This document shows positions 11,557-22,793 of a stretch of 64,000 bases of DNA, one piece after another. Both the position numbers and the translations under genes were made by a program. Below the pieces are notes generated by a model that was not told where the DNA came from, ran no database searches, and worked only from the letters and a program-made list of their open reading frames with translations. Positions within the stretch are counted from its first letter, which is position 1. Every line of letters starts with the position of its first letter. Origin of the DNA: Elymus sibiricus (taxonomy: Eukaryota; Streptophyta; Magnoliopsida; Poales; Poaceae); the NCBI GenBank assembly GCA_039707655.1, contig CM077663.1, positions 436,249,830 through 436,313,829 on the forward strand, written 5' to 3'.

Positions 11557-14500
11557 ATGAACCGGCAATGGATGTACGGTGACCGACGCACCTCCGAGTA
11601 TATTGAGAGCCTGCATAATTTTCTCGAAGCGGCTGAGGCAAACAAGCAGAATGGTTTTATGCATTGTCCATGTACTGTCTGTGAGAATACGAAGGCTTTC
11701 TCCAACTATAAAACCCTTCACTTCCACCTGCTTCAGAAGGGTTTTATGCCACACTATAATGTTTGGACCAAGCACGGAGAAAGAGGGGTTATGATGGAAG
11801 ACAACGAAGAAGAAGAGGATGACGACAACTACCCGCCCCCTGAATACGGTGATGCTGCAATGGGGGAAGCTGAAGATCAAGAGGAACCAGACGATGTGCC
11901 CGATGATGATCTTCGCCGGGTCATTGTTGATGCACAGAGAGAATGCGAAAGTGAAAGGGAGAAGTTGAAGTTCGATCGCATGTTAGAGGATCACAAAAAA
12001 GGGTTGTACCCAAATTGCGAAGATGACAACAGAAAGCTCGGTACCACACTGGAATTGCTGCAATGGAAGGCAGACAATGGTGTATCTGACTAGGGATTTA
12101 GTTCGCTTCTGAAAATAATGAAGAATAAGCTTCCAAAGGATAACGAATTGCCCGGCAGTACGTACGAAGCAAAGAAGGTTCTATGCCCTCTAGGATTGGA
12201 GGTGCAGAAGATACATGCATGCCCTAATGACTGCATCCTCTACCGCGGTGCGTACGAGGATTTGAACGCATGCTCGGTATGCGGTGCCTTGCGGTATAAG
12301 ATCAGAAGAGATGACCCTGGTGATGTTGAGGGCCAGCGCACCGGGAAAAGGGTTCCTGCCAAGGTGATGTGGTATGCTCCTATAATACCACGGTTGAAAC
12401 GTCTGTTCAGAAACAAAAAGCATGCCGAGTTGGTGCAATGGCACAAAAAAGACCGTAAGAAAGACGGGAAGTTGAGAGCACCCGCTGACGGGTCGCAGTG
12501 GAGAAAGATCGAGAGAAAGTGGAGCGACTTTACAGGTGACCCGAGGAACGTATGGTTTGGTTTAAGTGCAGATGGTGTTAATCCTTTTGGGGAGCAGAGC
12601 AGCAAGCATAGCACATGGCCTGTGACTCTATGTATGTATAACCTTCCTCCTTGGTTGTGCATGAAGCGTAAGTTCATTATGATGCCAGTGCTCATCCAAG
12701 GCCCTAAGCAACCCGGCAATGACATTGATGTGTACCTAAGGCCATTAGTTGATGAACTTTTACAGCTATGGCATGGAAGAGGTGTACGTGTCTGGGATGA
12801 GCATGCACAAGAGGAATTTGACCTACGAGCGTTGCTGTTTGTAACCATCAACGATTGGCCTGCTCTCAGTAACCTTTCAGGACAGACAAACAAGGGATAC
12901 CACGCATGCACACATTGTTTAGATGACACCGACAGTATATATTTGGACAAATGCAGGAAGAATGTGTACCTGGGGCATCGTCGATTTCTTCCGACCAACC
13001 ATCAATGTCGAAAGAAAGGAAAGCATTTCAAAGGTGAGGCAGATCACCGGAAGAAGCCCGCCCTCCGTACTGGTGATCACATACTTGATATGGTCAATGA
13101 TTTACAAGTAATATTTGGAAAGGGTCCTGGCGGACTATCTGTTCCGACTGACGATGCGGGACGCGCACCCATGTGGAAGAAGAAATCTATATTTTGGGAC
13201 CTACCCTATTGGAAAGACCTAGAGGTTCGCTCTGCAATCGACGTGATGCACGTGACGAAGAATCTTTGCGTGAACCTGCTAGGCTTCTTGGGAGTGTATG
13301 GGAAGACAAAAGATACACCGGAGGCACGGGAGGAACAGTAACGTGTGCATGAAAAAGACGGCATGCATCCAAAGCAGTATGAAGGTCTTGCCAGCTACGC
13401 TCTTACCAAAGAAGAGAAGGAAATCTTCTTTGAATGCCTGCTCAGTATGAAGGTCCCGTCTGGGTTCTCGTCGAATATAAAGGGAATAATAAATATGGCA
13501 GAGAAAAAGTTCCAGAACCTAAAGTCTCATGACTGCCACGTGATTATGACGCAACTGCTTCCGGTTGCATTGAGGGGGCTTCTACCTGAAAACGTTCGAT
13601 TAGCCATTGTGAAGCTATGTGCATTCCTGAATGCAATCTCTCAGAAGGTGATCGATCCAGAAATCCTGCCAAGGTTAAGGAGTGATTTGGTGCAATGTCT
13701 TGTTAGTTTCGAGTTGGTGTTCCCACCGTCCTTCTTCAATATCATGACGCACGTCCTAGTTCATCTAGTCGACGAGATTGTCGTTCTGGGCCCTGTATTT
13801 CTACACAATATGTTCCCCTTTGAGAGGTTCATGGGAGTCTTAAAGAAATATGTCCGTAACCGCGCTAGGCCAGAAGCAAGCATCTCCATGGGCCATCAAA
13901 CAGAGGATGTCATTGGGTTTTGTGTTGACTTCATTCCTGACCTTAAGAAGATTGGTCTCCCTCAATCACAGTATGAGGGGAGACTGACTGGAAAAGGCAC
14001 GCTAGGAGCGGACTCAATAATATGTAGGGACGGGCATTCTTGGTCTCAAGCACACTACACAGTTCTACAGAATTCTACCTTGGTGACCCCGTATGTCGAT
14101 GAACACAAGAATATTCTGCGCTCCAAACACCCGGAGCAGTGTGACGACTGGATTACATATGAACACATCAGGACTTTTGGCAGTTGGTTGCAAACACGTC
14201 TCATGGGTGACAACACTGTTTCTGATGAGTTGTACTCGTTGGCCAGGGGACCATCTTCGACTGTATTGACTTACAAAGGGTACGAGATAAATTTGAATAC
14301 ATTTTACACGATCGCCCAAGATCAAAAGAGCACCAACCAAAACAGCGGTGTCCGCTTTGATGCAGCAACCAATAGGGGAAAGGACACATATTATGGTTAC
14401 ATAGTGGACATATGGGAACTTGACTATGGACATGATTTCAAGGTCCCTTTGTTTCAGTGCAAATGGGTCAATCTGTCTGGAGGCGGGGTACAGGAAGACC

Positions 14501-14856
14501 CACAGTACGGAATGACAACAGTGGATCTGAACAATCTTGGGTACACAGACGAACCATTCGCCCTAGCCAATGATGTGGCGCAGGTTTTCTATGTGAAGGA
14601 CATGTCTACCAAACCGAGAAAAAGAAAAGATAAGGAAGCGAATACATCATACGATGAGCCAAAGCGCCACATAGTTCTTTCAGGAAAACGAGACATCGTG
14701 GGATTGGAGGGCAAGACAGACATGTCTGAAGATTATGAAAAGTTTCATGAAATTCCTCCCTTCAAAGTCAAGGCTGACCCAAGCACCCTCTTAAACGATG
14801 AAGATTATCCATGGTTACGGCGCAATAAGCAAAGGACACAAGCGAAGAAAAAGTGA
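11557..14856 (+). pseudogene. CACTA-1 TNPD-type transposase with two premature stops
   Basis: The transposase gene of a plant CACTA element. The start ATG at 11557 follows an acceptor (cacgcag|ATG) and opens with the transposase-associated domain (WMYGDRR..., CPCTVCEN). An acidic linker follows, then the Transposase_21/TNP2 catalytic region (GLSADGVNPFG, NDIDVYLRPL, ACTHC), DUF4218 (HVIMTQLLPVALRGLLP; HNMFPFERFMG) and DUF4216 (YYGYIVDIWELDYG). All blocks share one frame, broken only by TAG at 12091-12093 and TAA at 13339-13341. At these points CACTA-2 has AAG and CAA. A single-base change explains each stop. Without them the product would be about 1,100 residues. The gene is recently inactivated rather than ancient. 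Confidence 0.93.
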
Positions 14857-14900
14857 AGACTTTCTCTCCACAACTATATCATTGCAGTTACATGTGAAGA

Positions 14901-15423
14901 AATGAAATGCCTTTTGTAACAGATGAGTTTTCGTCCGAAACCCTGATACTTCGAAAGAGATTGTCCGTTTTGTACACGAAGTGCATCCAGTTTTTGCCGT
15001 AACCCTCTCAACTTTTAAGCACATGCTATGTGGGTGAAATGATTATACCATGCCCACTTTCAACCTTTTCAGAGTTCATTTGAAGTTCTTTTCAATTTCA
15101 AGGTTATTTAGCTCAAAAAAATCAGTAAGTGCATGAAAAATACCCAATGAAGTCAGAAAGGGTTGAAAATTGATGATGTGGCTTTGAATGGTGCATTTTG
15201 AACACACAAAAAGTATGGAGTTCAAATAAGTTCAAAAAAATGAAATCCCTTTGTAACAGATGAGTTTTCGTCTGAAACCATGATACTTCGAAAGAGATTG
15301 TCCGTTTTGTACACGAAGTGCATCCAGTTTTTGCCGTAACCCACTCAACTTTTTAGCACATGCTATGTGGGTGAAATGATGATACCATGCCAACTTTCAA
15401 CCTTTTCAGAGTTCATTTGAAGT
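14901..15423. repeat. Two direct copies of a ~180-bp block behind TNPD
   Basis: 14901-15086 and 15240-15422 match closely (GTAACAGATGAGTTTTCG..., GAGATTGTCCGTTTTGTACACGAAG, ending GAGTTCATTTGAAG). CACTA-2 has a single copy at 36057-36235. The stretch 15424-15780 that follows is A-rich with no gene. Confidence 0.85.
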
Positions 15424-15791
15424 GCCTTTTAATTTCTTTCAAAACATCGTGGGAGTGGAGTTCAAAAAAGAATCAACTAAAAAGTTTTTATAAACCTCTA
15501 GTGTTTTTGAAACTATAATTATATAAAAATTATGCAACTAAAATTATCAAAGTATTTTTGGTTCAAAACATTAATAGCAAAAAGAATATAATGATAAAAC
15601 ACACTGGAAATAAATAAAGCAAAAAATAAAACAAAAATAAATAAAGCAAAAAACAAAACAAAAATAAATAAATGCAACTAAAATTATCAAAGTATTTATT
15701 TGTTTAAAAGAATGAACTAAAATAGTAGAAGAAAAATACTTGAAAAAAATTAAAAAAAGCAAAAAACAAAACAAAAAACTGGAATTTTTTT

Positions 15792-15884
15792 AAAAAAAAT
15801 GCCACCTACTGGGCCCGCAGAAGGCCCAATAGGCCCACACGCATTGACAGATTAGGCACGGAGGCCTGCAGATGAGAGGAGCTC
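15792..15884 (-). ncRNA. Candidate Pol III small RNA in CACTA-1 (about 93 nt)
   Basis: This is the predicted transcript on the strand opposite TNPD and ORF2. The promoter is USE TAGTCCCACCTCG (15950-15938), 24 nt, TTTATAA (15913-15907). U6-like spacing puts the start near G15884. The stretch has no TTTT until eight T at 15799-15792. Near the 3' end, CCTATTGGGCC can pair with GGGCCCAGTAGG around a short loop, an 11-bp stem. Near the 5' end AGGC/GCCU brackets a small loop, as in the CACTA-2 version. It is not U6, U3, 7SL or a tRNA as far as I can tell. Transcription is inferred, not shown. Confidence 0.5.
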
Positions 15885-15906
15885 GACAGGGTATGCGCGG
15901 CAGCGC

Positions 15907-15950
15907 TTATAAACCACTCTCGAGCTCTCTCGGCTAGCGAGGTGGGACTA
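15907..15950 (-). promoter_or_regulatory. U6/U3-type USE plus TATA promoter in CACTA-1
   Basis: On the minus strand TAGTCCCACCTCG (15950-15938) matches the plant upstream sequence element of U-snRNA genes (consensus RTCCCACATCG; monocot genes also use ...CCACCTCG). After 24 nt comes TTTATAA. In plant U-snRNA genes the shorter spacing (about 23-26 nt) gives RNA polymerase III and a spacing about one helical turn longer gives Pol II. Confidence 0.65.
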
Positions 15951-15976
15951 AGAATTTGGCCCCGGGCAGCACCACC

Positions 15977-16213
15977 CGTTGGTCCCGGTTGGTTCCACCA
16001 ACCGGGACCAATGCCCACCTTTGGTCCCGGTTGGTGGCACCAACCGGGACCAATGCCCACCTTTGGTCCCGGTTGGTGCCACCAACCGGGACCAAAGGTC
16101 CCTGTTTCCCGCCCTTTGGGCTGACGAAAAGAGGCCTTTGGTCCCGGTTGGTGGCACCAACCGGGACCAAAGGGAGGAATTGGTCCCGGTTGGTGGCACC
16201 AACCGGGACTAAA
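15977..16213. repeat. CACTA-1 internal palindromic array
   Basis: Five or so near-perfect hairpins of the form TTTGGTCCCGGTTGGT...ACCAACCGGGACCAAA. They use the same core as the end arrays but sit in the middle of the element, upstream of ORF2. The array lies between the candidate Pol III promoter (left, minus strand) and the ORF2 TATA box (right, plus strand). Confidence 0.92.
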
Positions 16214-16221
16214 GGCTTTGC

Positions 16222-16228
16222 TATATAA
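16222..16228 (+). promoter_or_regulatory. TATA box of CACTA-1 ORF2
   Basis: TATATAA lies about 10 bp after the last internal palindrome, matching CACTA-2 at 34874-34880 (minus). It is followed by a GC-rich leader. Confidence 0.65.
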
Positions 16229-16239
16229 GCCACCGCTTA

Positions 16240-17352
16240 GGAATTTTTCCCCAAATTCTCACATCTCCCCCGACGCCGCCCGGCTGCTCCTCGTCGCTGT
16301 CGCCGTCGCCGCCCACTCCTCGTCGCTGTCGCCGTCGCCGCTGTCGCCGTCGCCGCCCTCTCCCATCGTCGCTGTCGCCGTCGCCCTCTCCCATCGTCGC
16401 TGTCGCTGTCGCCGCCCAGCCCGGTCGCCGCCCGCTCCTCGTCGCCGTCGCCCTCTCCCATCGCCGCCCCCAGTGAGCACCCCGCCTTCCCCCGAGCCCT
16501 CGCCGTCGCGCCCTCCTCGCCGTCTCCGCGCGCGTGCCCCCCCGAGCCCGCCGTCCTCGTCGCCGGCCTCAAGCCATCGCCGCGCCCCCCCCCCAGTGAG
16601 CCCCCTTTCCCATGGTCCCTGCTCCCCGTCGCCGCGTGCCCCCGAGCACACCTCGTCGCCGGCCTCAAGCCATCTGCAACTGCTCTGTTGTTTAATTTTT
16701 CTGTTGTTTATATGATGATATATATATATATGATATGATGATATATATATATATAAATGAGATGTATGTTCATGTGGAGATGAGATAGATAGATAAATGG
16801 TCATGTGGAGATGAGATGTATGTTCATGTTTTTTTCATGTATATGTATATATGTTCATGTATATGTGTGTATATGTTATCCGGAATTAAAATATATGTTC
16901 ATGTAGAGGGCGACGGGGAATTAAAATATATATAAATAAATGAGATGTAATTAAAAAGTCATGTATATGTGTGTATATGTTATCCGGAATGTATGTCGTT
17001 CTCGATATAGCCCCTCCCCGATAACTTTGACATGAGGGGGGAGGGGGGGGTCGATCGATAGGCCACCCAAACCCTAGAGAAAAAAAATTCATACAGAAAA
17101 CTCCGGTAATTGTGGCCTCCCGTCCCTCGATACCAACTCTCGAGGCCTCCCGTCCTTACCCGATAAACTCTCGAGGCCACCCAAACCCTAGAAGAAAGGC
17201 GTTGTCGATCTCCTACCCCCTCCCGTCCCTACCCTAGAAGTGTTGTCGAGGCTACCCCAAACCGGACGTCGGACATTCATGAGAGAGGCGGTCCGGACGT
17301 CGGACATTCATGTTTGTATATTAATTGCCATGTTGTAATATTTGCAGAAACT
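16240..17352 (+). other. ORF2 5' leader with GTCGCC repeats and introns
   Basis: 16290-16470 is a simple repeat of GTCGCC/GTCGCT units. 16690-17340 is AT-rich with TATA microsatellites and looks intronic. An acceptor (atatttgcag) stands just before the ORF2 start codon. Long frames here on either strand are repeat artefacts. Confidence 0.55.
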
Positions 17353-20300
17353 ATGGATCCAAGAGACTTGGAACAAGAACAGTTGTTGGGGGACATAATC
17401 AACGGCGGCGGACGTGATATCTTGTCCTTTCTCAACGACACCGATGGTCTGGAAGGAGAGGATGACGGCTCCGGTGATCGAACAATGGAGGAGGAAGGAC
17501 ATGATCATGATGGCTCCGGTGACCGAATGCCGGAGGAAGAAGGAGACCATGATGACGGCTCCGGTGACCGAACGAAGGAGGGAGCTGTTGCAAAGTCCGG
17601 CGAGGTATATATATTAATTAAGCATGTGCTGACTAGCTAATTGATGCATTAATTGTTTTGGTATGTACATATATTAATTAACTCTTTTTTCTTCTTTTAT
17701 AGCCCTCCGGATCGAGCCAAACTTCGGTAACGAGACGAGGCCCGAAGAAGAGGTTGCGCAAGGAAGAAAGGTTCACGATCACAGCACTCGCGCGGGATGG
17801 CCATCCGATTGAACCCAAGCGGACCAAGGACGCATTTTCTGCTCAGTGCGGAGCTATTGTTAGGGACAACATCCCGATCAGCATCAAGCAATGGAATAAG
17901 CCTAAGGACGGCGCCCCTGATGGTGATTATGTCACCGATAGACAGAAAGATGATCTTTGAACCGCTCTGAAGGCAAATTTCACCCTACCGCCAGAGGAGG
18001 ATCCGAATAAGCCAGTTATAGAGCCACTGGTCAAGGCGTGTGCTCTTAAGAAGATGGCAGATCTATTCAGGAGGTGGAAGAATGAGTTGAAATCAAAGTT
18101 TGTCGACAAAGGGAAGACTCCAGAATTCACCGGCCGATTTGAGAAGATAGGTGATCACTGGCCCGCATTTGTGGCCTACAATACATCGGACAAGAGTAAA
18201 CAAATGTCAGAGACAAACAAGGCCAATGCTGCAAGGAAGCAGTATCACCATCACACGGGGTCAGGTGGCTACCTCAAAGCCCGACCGTTGTGGGACAAAG
18301 CTGAGAATGACCTGATGGCTAAAAACGTCGTACCACAGACATTCAACTGGCCAGACCGTTCAAGGACTTTGTTCTTCGGGGTTGGGGGAACTTTGGACCC
18401 TGAAACAGGGAAGTGCCGTTGGACGAACGAGCAACTTGCAATACCCATGAACAAGCTTCAGGAGTATATCACCGCAGCGCAGGAAGGGACGTTCATTCCC
18501 GACAGAGAGAAGGACGAGCTGACTCTGGCCCTAGGGAATGATGAGCACCCTGGACGAACACGAGGCACACCAGGCTCCGTTCCGTGGAAGGTTGGGTTTC
18601 CCGACGCAGGCGGTTACAGAAGCCGGGAGAGAAAGAGGAAAGCGGAGCTGAGCGAAATTCAGAAGCTGAATGCAAGACTACAAAAGCTAGAGGAAGCTGA
18701 GAGCCAGCGAGCTATCGGCCAACCATCTCAGCGGCACGAAGCTACCCCAGAAGCTACCCCGCCATCTCAGCGGAGAAGCAGCATCGCTTCCACGGAGCCC
18801 GTTCAGCCTGACTTCACGGCTCCTATCTACCCCGTGGATACTATCACGGAGGCTCAACATTGCGAGCTCATGACGAAATGGCGGAACCTCACTTTGAAGG
18901 CGGCTGTCGGCTCTGTTGCACCTCCTCAACCCAACGGAACTTTTCACTGCTCACCGATTCCACATGGCTATGCTGTTGTGATGGTGGATGAAGTAATTGA
19001 GGGATTTGAGGAGCTCGAGCTTGACCGGCCTACAGGTGAAGGAGAGAATAAGCTGGCTCGTGCTCTGAGGAGTACATGTCTATGGCAGAAGGAGTACATC
19101 AAGCTTCCAAACTGGACGCCTCCTCCGCCTCCTCCTCCTCCTCAGGCGAATCAGGGCTCTCCGCTTCCTCCTCCTCCTCCGACGACGACGACGAATGATC
19201 AGGGCACACCGCCTCCTTCTCTGGCTCCTCCGACGCGTGAGGGCACTCCGCCTCCTCCTTCGCCTACTCCGACGCGTGAGGGCCCTCCGCCTCCTCCTTC
19301 GCCTACTCCGGCACGTCGGAGCAGTACGCCTCCTCCTCAGCCTCGTCGGCAACGGCAGAAGACAGACGCCGCCGCTCCGGCTCCTCCGGCGCGTCGGAGC
19401 ACTCCGCCTCCTGCTCCGCCTCGTAAGCAATGACGGAAGAGAGACGCCGCCGCTCCGGCGGCTAGCAGTACAAGAAGAGGCGGGAGGGGATACAGATACG
19501 GTCCATCTCTCAAGCCTATGGAAAAGTTACCATATGAGAGGACCGAGTCTGAAAACGAGGAGATATGTCAGGAGCAATTGAGGGCCCATTTTGCAAAGAA
19601 AACTCCACCTCCGAAGGAGAAGCTAGATCCGGTGAAAGTGATGCGCACTATCGATGCCCTGAAGCGACCACCACCGCCGCCGCCGGATTCCAACTATGAG
19701 CGCTGTGTTAAAAAGACATATCAAGACGCGCGGCGGTCGGGAAGTACTTCCAGTGATGCAAGGTTAGCAAAACGAAGAAGTGGGAAAAAAATTCCCCAGC
19801 TCGGCGAACAGGCGAACCAATCGTGCCCCCCGCTCAAGGTGTCTAGCGATTTCGTCGCTAATCATCCGGGGATGGTGCCCGGTACCAATCCTGGTGATTA
19901 CCTGAGCGATGATGTACAGTTTGAGCCGTTGGAGGTGGACGATTTCAAGTACCGGTACGGGCATCCTCTCGTGAAACCTGATCATCCTCCTCTAACAACG
20001 ATGATGCGAACATTGCATGAATGGTACATGAAAACCTGCCGCGAGTCAGGGAGGGATTCTTTGACGCTGAAGATTAAAGAGGAGCACGACCTTGTTGGAA
20101 TGGATCAGTTGAATGTTGATTTTGAGGAGATATTCCAGTTATACAATCAAAAGGCCATCGACAAATCAATCGTGACTTGCTACTGTCTGTAAGTACTACT
20201 TCTGTAATTAAGTCTCTCTCTATATATAGCTCAGCTCTTTCATTGCATGTATATATAATTATCCTCACTATATTATGCAGATTGAAGATCGTCGAATGCA

Positions 20301-21245
20301 GAAAAGCACAAATGTATGACATTGGGTTCATTAACCCAGATGTCATACATGAGTATACGGTTAAAAACAATGTCACAGACACCGAGGACAACTTGCTACA
20401 ATCGTTGCTTAAAAATCAAAACAAAGGGACAATACTCTTTCCTTATAACTGCACGTGAGTGTTACTGTCTTGTGCATATTCGGTTTCCCTTATTACTCGA
20501 GGTTATAGTAATGTAATTGATGAGTTATGCATGCGTGCGCAGGTACCACTTTATTCTGCTAGAGATTAAGCTTGAGCGGGGAGTAGTAATCGTCTTAGAC
20601 TCGAAACGAAAAGATCCCCAGGAATATGCGGGCATAACTGGAATGCTCCAGAAGTAAGTTCAATCGATCATTATCGCGTCATATCGGCAACTTTGTTCAT
20701 TTCCTGATATCAAGTAATTATTTTCTTTGTCTGGCAGGGTTTGGAAAGAGTTCACCGCAATTGTTCCGGCACTGCCGAGGGAGCTGCGATTTACATACCC
20801 GAAAGTAAGTACTACTAGCTAGTTCCGCGCATCTCCCATTGATTCTAGTTCCATCAATACCATTTATCATGCTTGATTATCAGTTTGATTGAACTCTATT
20901 TCTCGTAAAGTGCTTGTGGCAGGAAAAAGGGAATGATTTATGTGGATACTACGTTTGCGAGTTCATCTACAACGCGACGACCCCTAAGCGGGGCTACTCT
21001 GAAAAAGAATTTCAAGTGCGTAAGCAATAATATTCACAACTTTATTTTATTACCATGATTTGTGTTGAGTTTCATTCATATATATGTATTGACCCCCTTC
21101 TTCAAATTAGACGTGGCAGATGTGGGATGAACTCCTACCACATGATCGCATACGAGCAATTCAAGAGGAATTGGCGGGATTCTTTCTTGACCACGTCATA
21201 AATAAAGCCGGAGAATACCATCTGGAATTTGAAATTAAATGTTAG
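17353..21245 (+). pseudogene. CACTA-1 ORF2: Transposase_24/DUF8039-like protein with Ulp1-like protease domain, two stops
   Basis: Exons fit 17353-17604, 17702-20188, 20281-20454, 20543-20653, 20738-20804, 20923-21015 and 21111-21245, all with GT/AG borders. Exon 1 holds three acidic DDGSGDR-type repeats. The long exon holds a basic start, a Transposase_24-like block (GGTLDPETGKCRWTNEQLA), a coiled coil, a DUF8039-like block (CSPIPHGYAVVMVDEV) and a proline-rich tract. The last exons form a C48/Ulp1 fold: His in YHFILLE, Asp in VLDSKRKD and Cys in LCGYYVCEF. Known CACTA and KAKI-type MULEs carry such domains, which may cleave SUMO-like conjugates. In-frame TGA codons at 17957-17959 (TGG in CACTA-2) and 19431-19433 break it. 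The usual oxyanion Gln before the Cys is not evident. Confidence 0.88.
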
Positions 21246-21790
21246 GGATTGTAAGAGATCTTATATTGTATATATGTAGCTAGTAGCATCGGATAGATAT
21301 ACGAAAACTTGTTGTTCGACCAATCTCTCGGAGAAAGAGAGGTGGATCACTTCTCTGTGTATATGTTCATGACGATCTTGTGTACTTAATGGTTCCTTCA
21401 TTTGCTTACTAGCTAGCGTGTCGACTTCTCTCTATAGTAGCTAGCGTCGACCAAGCACGGAGAAAGACAGGACACTTCTCTCTATTAGCTAGCTAACATA
21501 ATATGAAACACCTCAATTAACCCTACAACCCCCCCCCCCCCCCCCCCCTAAACCCCCCTTTCAAAAAAAAAACAAAAACCCCAGTGCCTTTTGGTCCCGG
21601 TTGGTGTGACAAACCGGGACTAAAGGTCCCCCTGCCCGGGCTCCCCGCGGCGGCCACGTGGACGGCCTTTGGTCCCGGTTCGTAAGCGAACCGGGACTAA
21701 AGGTTTTGGGCTTTAGTCCCGACCCTTTAGTCCCGGTTCCAGAACTGGGACAAAAGGCCCTTACGAACCGGGACAAATGGGGGTTTTCCT
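21246..21790. repeat. CACTA-1 3' region and 3' subterminal array
   Basis: 21246-21520 is the ORF2 3' region, with repeated GGAGAAAGA and TAGCTAGC motifs. A poly-C run follows (21531-21548). 21590-21780 has copies of TTGGTCCCGGTT and TAGTCCCGGTT in both orientations before the CACTA end. The arrangement mirrors 28480-28960 of CACTA-2. Confidence 0.85.
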
Positions 21791-22002
21791 ACTAGTGAAA
21801 TTTCATGGCTAGTGGTAAACCATTCAAACAATTACCAAGCATGTTTATAACATGTTTTGGAAGTGTTAGGTTGCAAGCTAATTGTGATGCACAAATATAG
21901 TTGGGTTTAATAGTTGGTCAAGCATGATTCTTATACAGGTCACATATGAGGAAGACCCGTGAATGTATGAAAGAAAAGAAAATGTGTAACTTCCGCCAAA
22001 AG

Positions 22003-22788
22003 TGCAAGTTTGGTCCTCCAACTAAAATGTGTAGTAGCATTGGTCCTAGGTAGGGTTTGGTTGTGGTCAAATCCAGTTTTAAACCTATGTGGAACTGTTT
22101 TAAGCCCGTAACAGACACTTAATTGCTTGTTCTGCCTTGTAATCACCTGTGAGGCTGGAATGAGATAGTTAGTTAAGGATTCAACTATTAAAAACCCTTG
22201 CACGAACACTTAAATCAAAATGTGAAGCGGTAAACGCCCACAAGTTTTCAACATGATTTAGGGTTGTGGAGGAACATGCCAGGTGAAATGAGCAGGAGAG
22301 ACCATAATTATGTCTTATCTTTTATATCTAATAGCTTGCTCCCACTAACATATTTCTGTCAACATGCAAGCATGCCACCTCATCATTCAACATGCATAGG
22401 AAACATATGGACATTGCATTCCGCATGTTTGCATGCATGTAAAATTCCATTCTATTATGCTATTTACATGTAATTCTTATATACTTTCACAAACTATTAT
22501 TTCAAATGATGTTTCATATAACCAAAACCTTATTGTAATATTGCAAAATATTCCCGCAACAATGTGCGCGACATCATTTAATACAGCCTTAATCTTGCCT
22601 CCCGGTCATTTTACATGTAATAAATTAAACAAGCTCTTAAGTGAATGGTTACCGGGCTAAACTATTGATTATGTGTCCATTACTGGCTTAATGTAGCTCC
22701 ATGTCAACTTAAAACCAGATTTGACCATGGTCGAACGCTGTCAGGGACCAAACTTGCAAAGTTTGTAAAGTGAAGGACCAATATTGCT
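22003..22788. mobile_element. Non-autonomous element with ~115-bp terminal inverted repeats (Mutator-like)
   Basis: The left arm 22003-22113 (AGTTTGGTCC..., TGGTCAAATCCAGTTTTAA..., AACAGACAC) pairs in order with the right arm 22672-22788 (reverse complement ATTGGTCC..., TGGTCAAATCTGGTTTTAA..., AATGGACAC). Such long imperfect arms with GGTCC motifs are typical of Triticeae Mutator-type MITEs. I could not find a clean 9-bp duplication. The interior shows no coding. Confidence 0.7.
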
Positions 22789-22793
22789 ACATA

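Larger units (their letters stand above)
9823..21797 (+). mobile_element. CACTA-1: complete CACTA (En/Spm) transposon
   Basis: The element begins CACTAGTACATAACAGGG at 9823 and ends TACTAGTG at 21797. It is flanked by AAA on both sides (9820-9822 and 21798-21800), the 3-bp duplication of CACTA elements. The order on the plus strand is: end array, TATA box, small coiled-coil/TM gene, TNPD transposase, a 180-bp direct repeat, a candidate Pol III RNA gene on the minus strand, internal array, TATA box, ORF2 with a Ulp1-like domain, and 3' array. Both TNPD and ORF2 carry two in-frame stops each, so the copy is non-autonomous. CACTA-2 has the same plan, so they are two members of one family. I cannot name the Triticeae family with certainty. 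Confidence 0.95.

Noticed and set aside
15977..16213. Regular palindromic repeats like a CRISPR array
   Set aside because: They are inverted repeats of a CACTA subterminal core in a plant nuclear genome, with no spacers of constant length and no cas genes.
16237..16804. Overlapping open frames of 140-180 codons on both strands
   Set aside because: They come from GTCGCC/GTCGCT simple repeats without stops. No motif and no conserved frame in CACTA-2.
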